Part shown: piece after piece, positions 61,901-64,000 of the stretch
Numbering within the stretch: position 1 is the first letter of the stretch
Layout: each line of letters opens with the position of its first letter
Origin: Hymenolepis diminuta
Taxonomy: Eukaryota > Platyhelminthes > Cestoda > Cyclophyllidea > Hymenolepididae
Direction of reading: 5' to 3'
Length of the DNA: 64,000 nucleotides
Assembly: GCA_900708905.1 (NCBI GenBank)
Contig: CAADRB010000036.1
Coordinates: 1,218,536 to 1,282,535 of the forward strand
Notes under the pieces: model-generated
Databases searched by the model: none
The model's input: only the letters and a program-made list of their open reading frames with translations
What the model was told of the DNA's origin: nothing
Translations under genes and position numbers: made by a program

Positions 61901-64000
61901 TCCAAACTGACGTGATGACGTCTTTATGTGGTTGAACGCATCCCTCTCTAAAAGTTCTTCTGCAGAAGTCACCACAAAGGCTGATGCTTTTGATTCATTT
62001 CTTACATCTTTTGAAGTGTATTTGTTCCCCTATATAATATGTCTAAAACAAAAGTGAGATCGAGCTGACTCATAGGAAGGGTAAGATTTTATGTATTACC
62101 GTGGATAATAAGAATATTTATATGAAGGAGAAAAAATTCTGCTTGGATAGTAAAATCGAGTTTTCTCCTACCTATTTGTCGGACTATAACTCCTATCTTC
62201 ATTGCGACAGCCAAATAAAGGGAGAAGACAGGGCAGTGGTGAGCAGAATTTGCTCTAAGGGGACCAGGAACCTTGATAGGGATATAGGAAAATTATGTTT
62301 TAGAGTTGGTGAGTTACCAACCCGTCAATAGAGTTTTAGGACGTCTGTCACAGTGGCAGAGACCTAGCGACGACTAATCAGGGGGATCACATCGTGTTTT
62401 AATCTTATAAATTATAAATAAACCACTTGAGGTAGCATGATAGCTCTGTGTGGACATTTGAAGTCATATATGACGGAGAAAGATTAGCAAAGACAGAGAA
62501 AAATAATAAATTCAAGAAAATTTAATCATTTTAGCTGCTACATCAAACTGATCTGTCCGACGTCCATTGTTTAGCATTTAATAAATACTTAACATAAAAA
62601 GCCTAAACAGTTTAGATCTAGATAGATTTGAGTAGAGGATTTATATATCAAATTTAATATAGTCATTCTTTCACTCCATTAAATTTTTTTTCTAGAATTG
62701 TAATGATAGGGCAGAAGTACGTAGAACTTGCAGCGGATTGTACACCGAAAAGTCTTTTTGCTACATCAATTTACTCCCAAATTAACCCAAAGTACCAAGA
62801 ACAAGAAAGATGCTGAGTGGAGAGTGATTATTGCTCACTTCTATGTCTGTGTCGTTGTCAAAAGCTTAGTCATTAAATACAAATCCATGCAGGGCTACAG
62901 GGATCTTGATTGCTGATTGGTTGAGGAGGTCTTTTTACACGCGTCCGCGCTTGTTGTCTATGCGATCGGTTGCATACCCCTCTTTCCAGAAGTTCCAATG
63001 CATGTGATTCAATCAGCCTTGTTAGCATTGTGAACCCCAAAAACTGTCAGCTTTCTGTACCTGGTATAAAATTTAATTTTACACAACGAATTTGTCAGGA
63101 TATTTTGGTAAATATATATCTAACTGTTCTTTTAGTCAATACTAACAATCTGCGTTAAAGAGGGTGAAAAATTGTAAAACTACTTATTTGATCTCTAATT
63201 CCTTAAGAAGGATATATCTATTTTTAAACATTCATTTTAACTAGTTTATAACTTAAATTACACATTGACATTCAGAAAGTCAGTATAAAATCATCATGTC
63301 TTTAAGAATGCATTTTTGCAGTAATGCATAAATCGTGAAAATTCAGTCTCTACCTTTCTCTATTCGAGTTGGATTTTTGACACTTTAATACTATTTACGT
63401 TATTTGTTTAGGTTTATGTACATGAAATTTGAGTTATTTTAGGGGAAATTTTTCAGATGAACTCATGAGGTTTTAGCTTTAAATGGTGTACAGAAGGCTA
63501 TCAATAAAACTACGCGATGTATGCCGTAGGGGAGACAAAAGTAGAATGAAAAGATTCAAAAAGTAATGTCCCGTGTGGAACTAAAATCAATCACTCCAAC
63601 AACATTAGGCATTGAGGAACTTACTGCTCTGATTCAAAATTTGTAAAAACCACTTCAAAGTCTTCATTACACTTTGAATTCCTACCATTTATTGTCTCCG
63701 ATACCAAAACCTGTTATGATGTTTCAACCGGTAAGCCAATCACACTAATAGAAAATTTCCTATTACTTTTGCACTCAAGCCTCCGTTCAGCAGCCGAACT
63801 AATTACTGACGGCCTCATCTGTCTGCATTAAACATATCTGATCGAATGATAGACTAGCATAATTTCATAAGGAATTATCAATCTGTCCCTTCATTTTTGT
63901 TCAAACAGATGTCTTAAAAATGTAAATCCCAATAATTCACATAAAGGATTTACTGAGCATCAACAAATTAAAACCGGCCTACTTAGACTCTCCAATCTTA
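58990..64000. other. Right-hand stretch without supported genes
   Basis: AT-rich sequence with short chance frames. The patches at 59165-59345, 60400-60500, 61240-61340 and 62200-62340 are somewhat GC-richer and may be old repeats. A tiny splice-like frame near 60220 (PTTEVKIDPNLHE then TAG) is too short to call. Confidence 0.35.

Overview
The window is AT-rich animal nuclear DNA. It has GT-AG introns from about 80 bp to several kb, mariner and retroelement debris, microsatellites and two runs of N (747-1124 and 29969-30576). A mellifera/irritans-type mariner copy together with a Raw/OLRN-1-type gene suggests a protostome. An arthropod, possibly a copepod-like crustacean, is my best guess, but the sequence does not prove it. 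Most real coding sequence lies in short exons with no ATG of their own, so I found it by pairing splice sites and checking reading phase.

Region by region. 1-1551: a mariner element with near-perfect terminal inverted repeats and a TA duplication; its transposase is broken and partly hidden by Ns. 4580-11784: the 3' part of a plus-strand gene for a Raw/OLRN-1 family protein with two Raw repeats (nucleoside 2-deoxyribosyltransferase-like fold). Six exons join in phase; the 5' exons lie further upstream, beyond what I could identify. Two further exon-like blocks (11887-11940, 12765-12829) follow and may be an alternative 3' end. 13.4-40.1 kb: about 27 kb with no convincing gene. It holds a tRNA-related repeat, a dispersed repeat present three times, copies of two other diverged repeats, microsatellites, a perfect 13-bp hairpin and the large gap.

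40.1-58.6 kb: the most interesting part. Three genes not recognisable as any known family (A, minus, 40390-41789; B, plus, 46239-50831; C, minus, 58175-58536) share short motifs: F-P-x-[LF]-x3-L followed by acidic residues, [DEY]-x-[WY]-x-P-P with a basic K-R in two copies, and E-T-E-D-K-L. Genes B and C also share a basic N-terminal block and an intron at the same place and phase. They look like a small, fast-evolving paralogous family. The basic block plus acidic LxxLL-like segments suggests regulatory proteins, but that is inference. The long intron of gene B holds a decayed antisense retrotransposon gag remnant (49130-50209).

58.6-64 kb: one orphan plus-strand exon candidate (58896-58989); otherwise nothing I can support. 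No tRNA, rRNA or CRISPR array was found, and bacterial-type features are absent.
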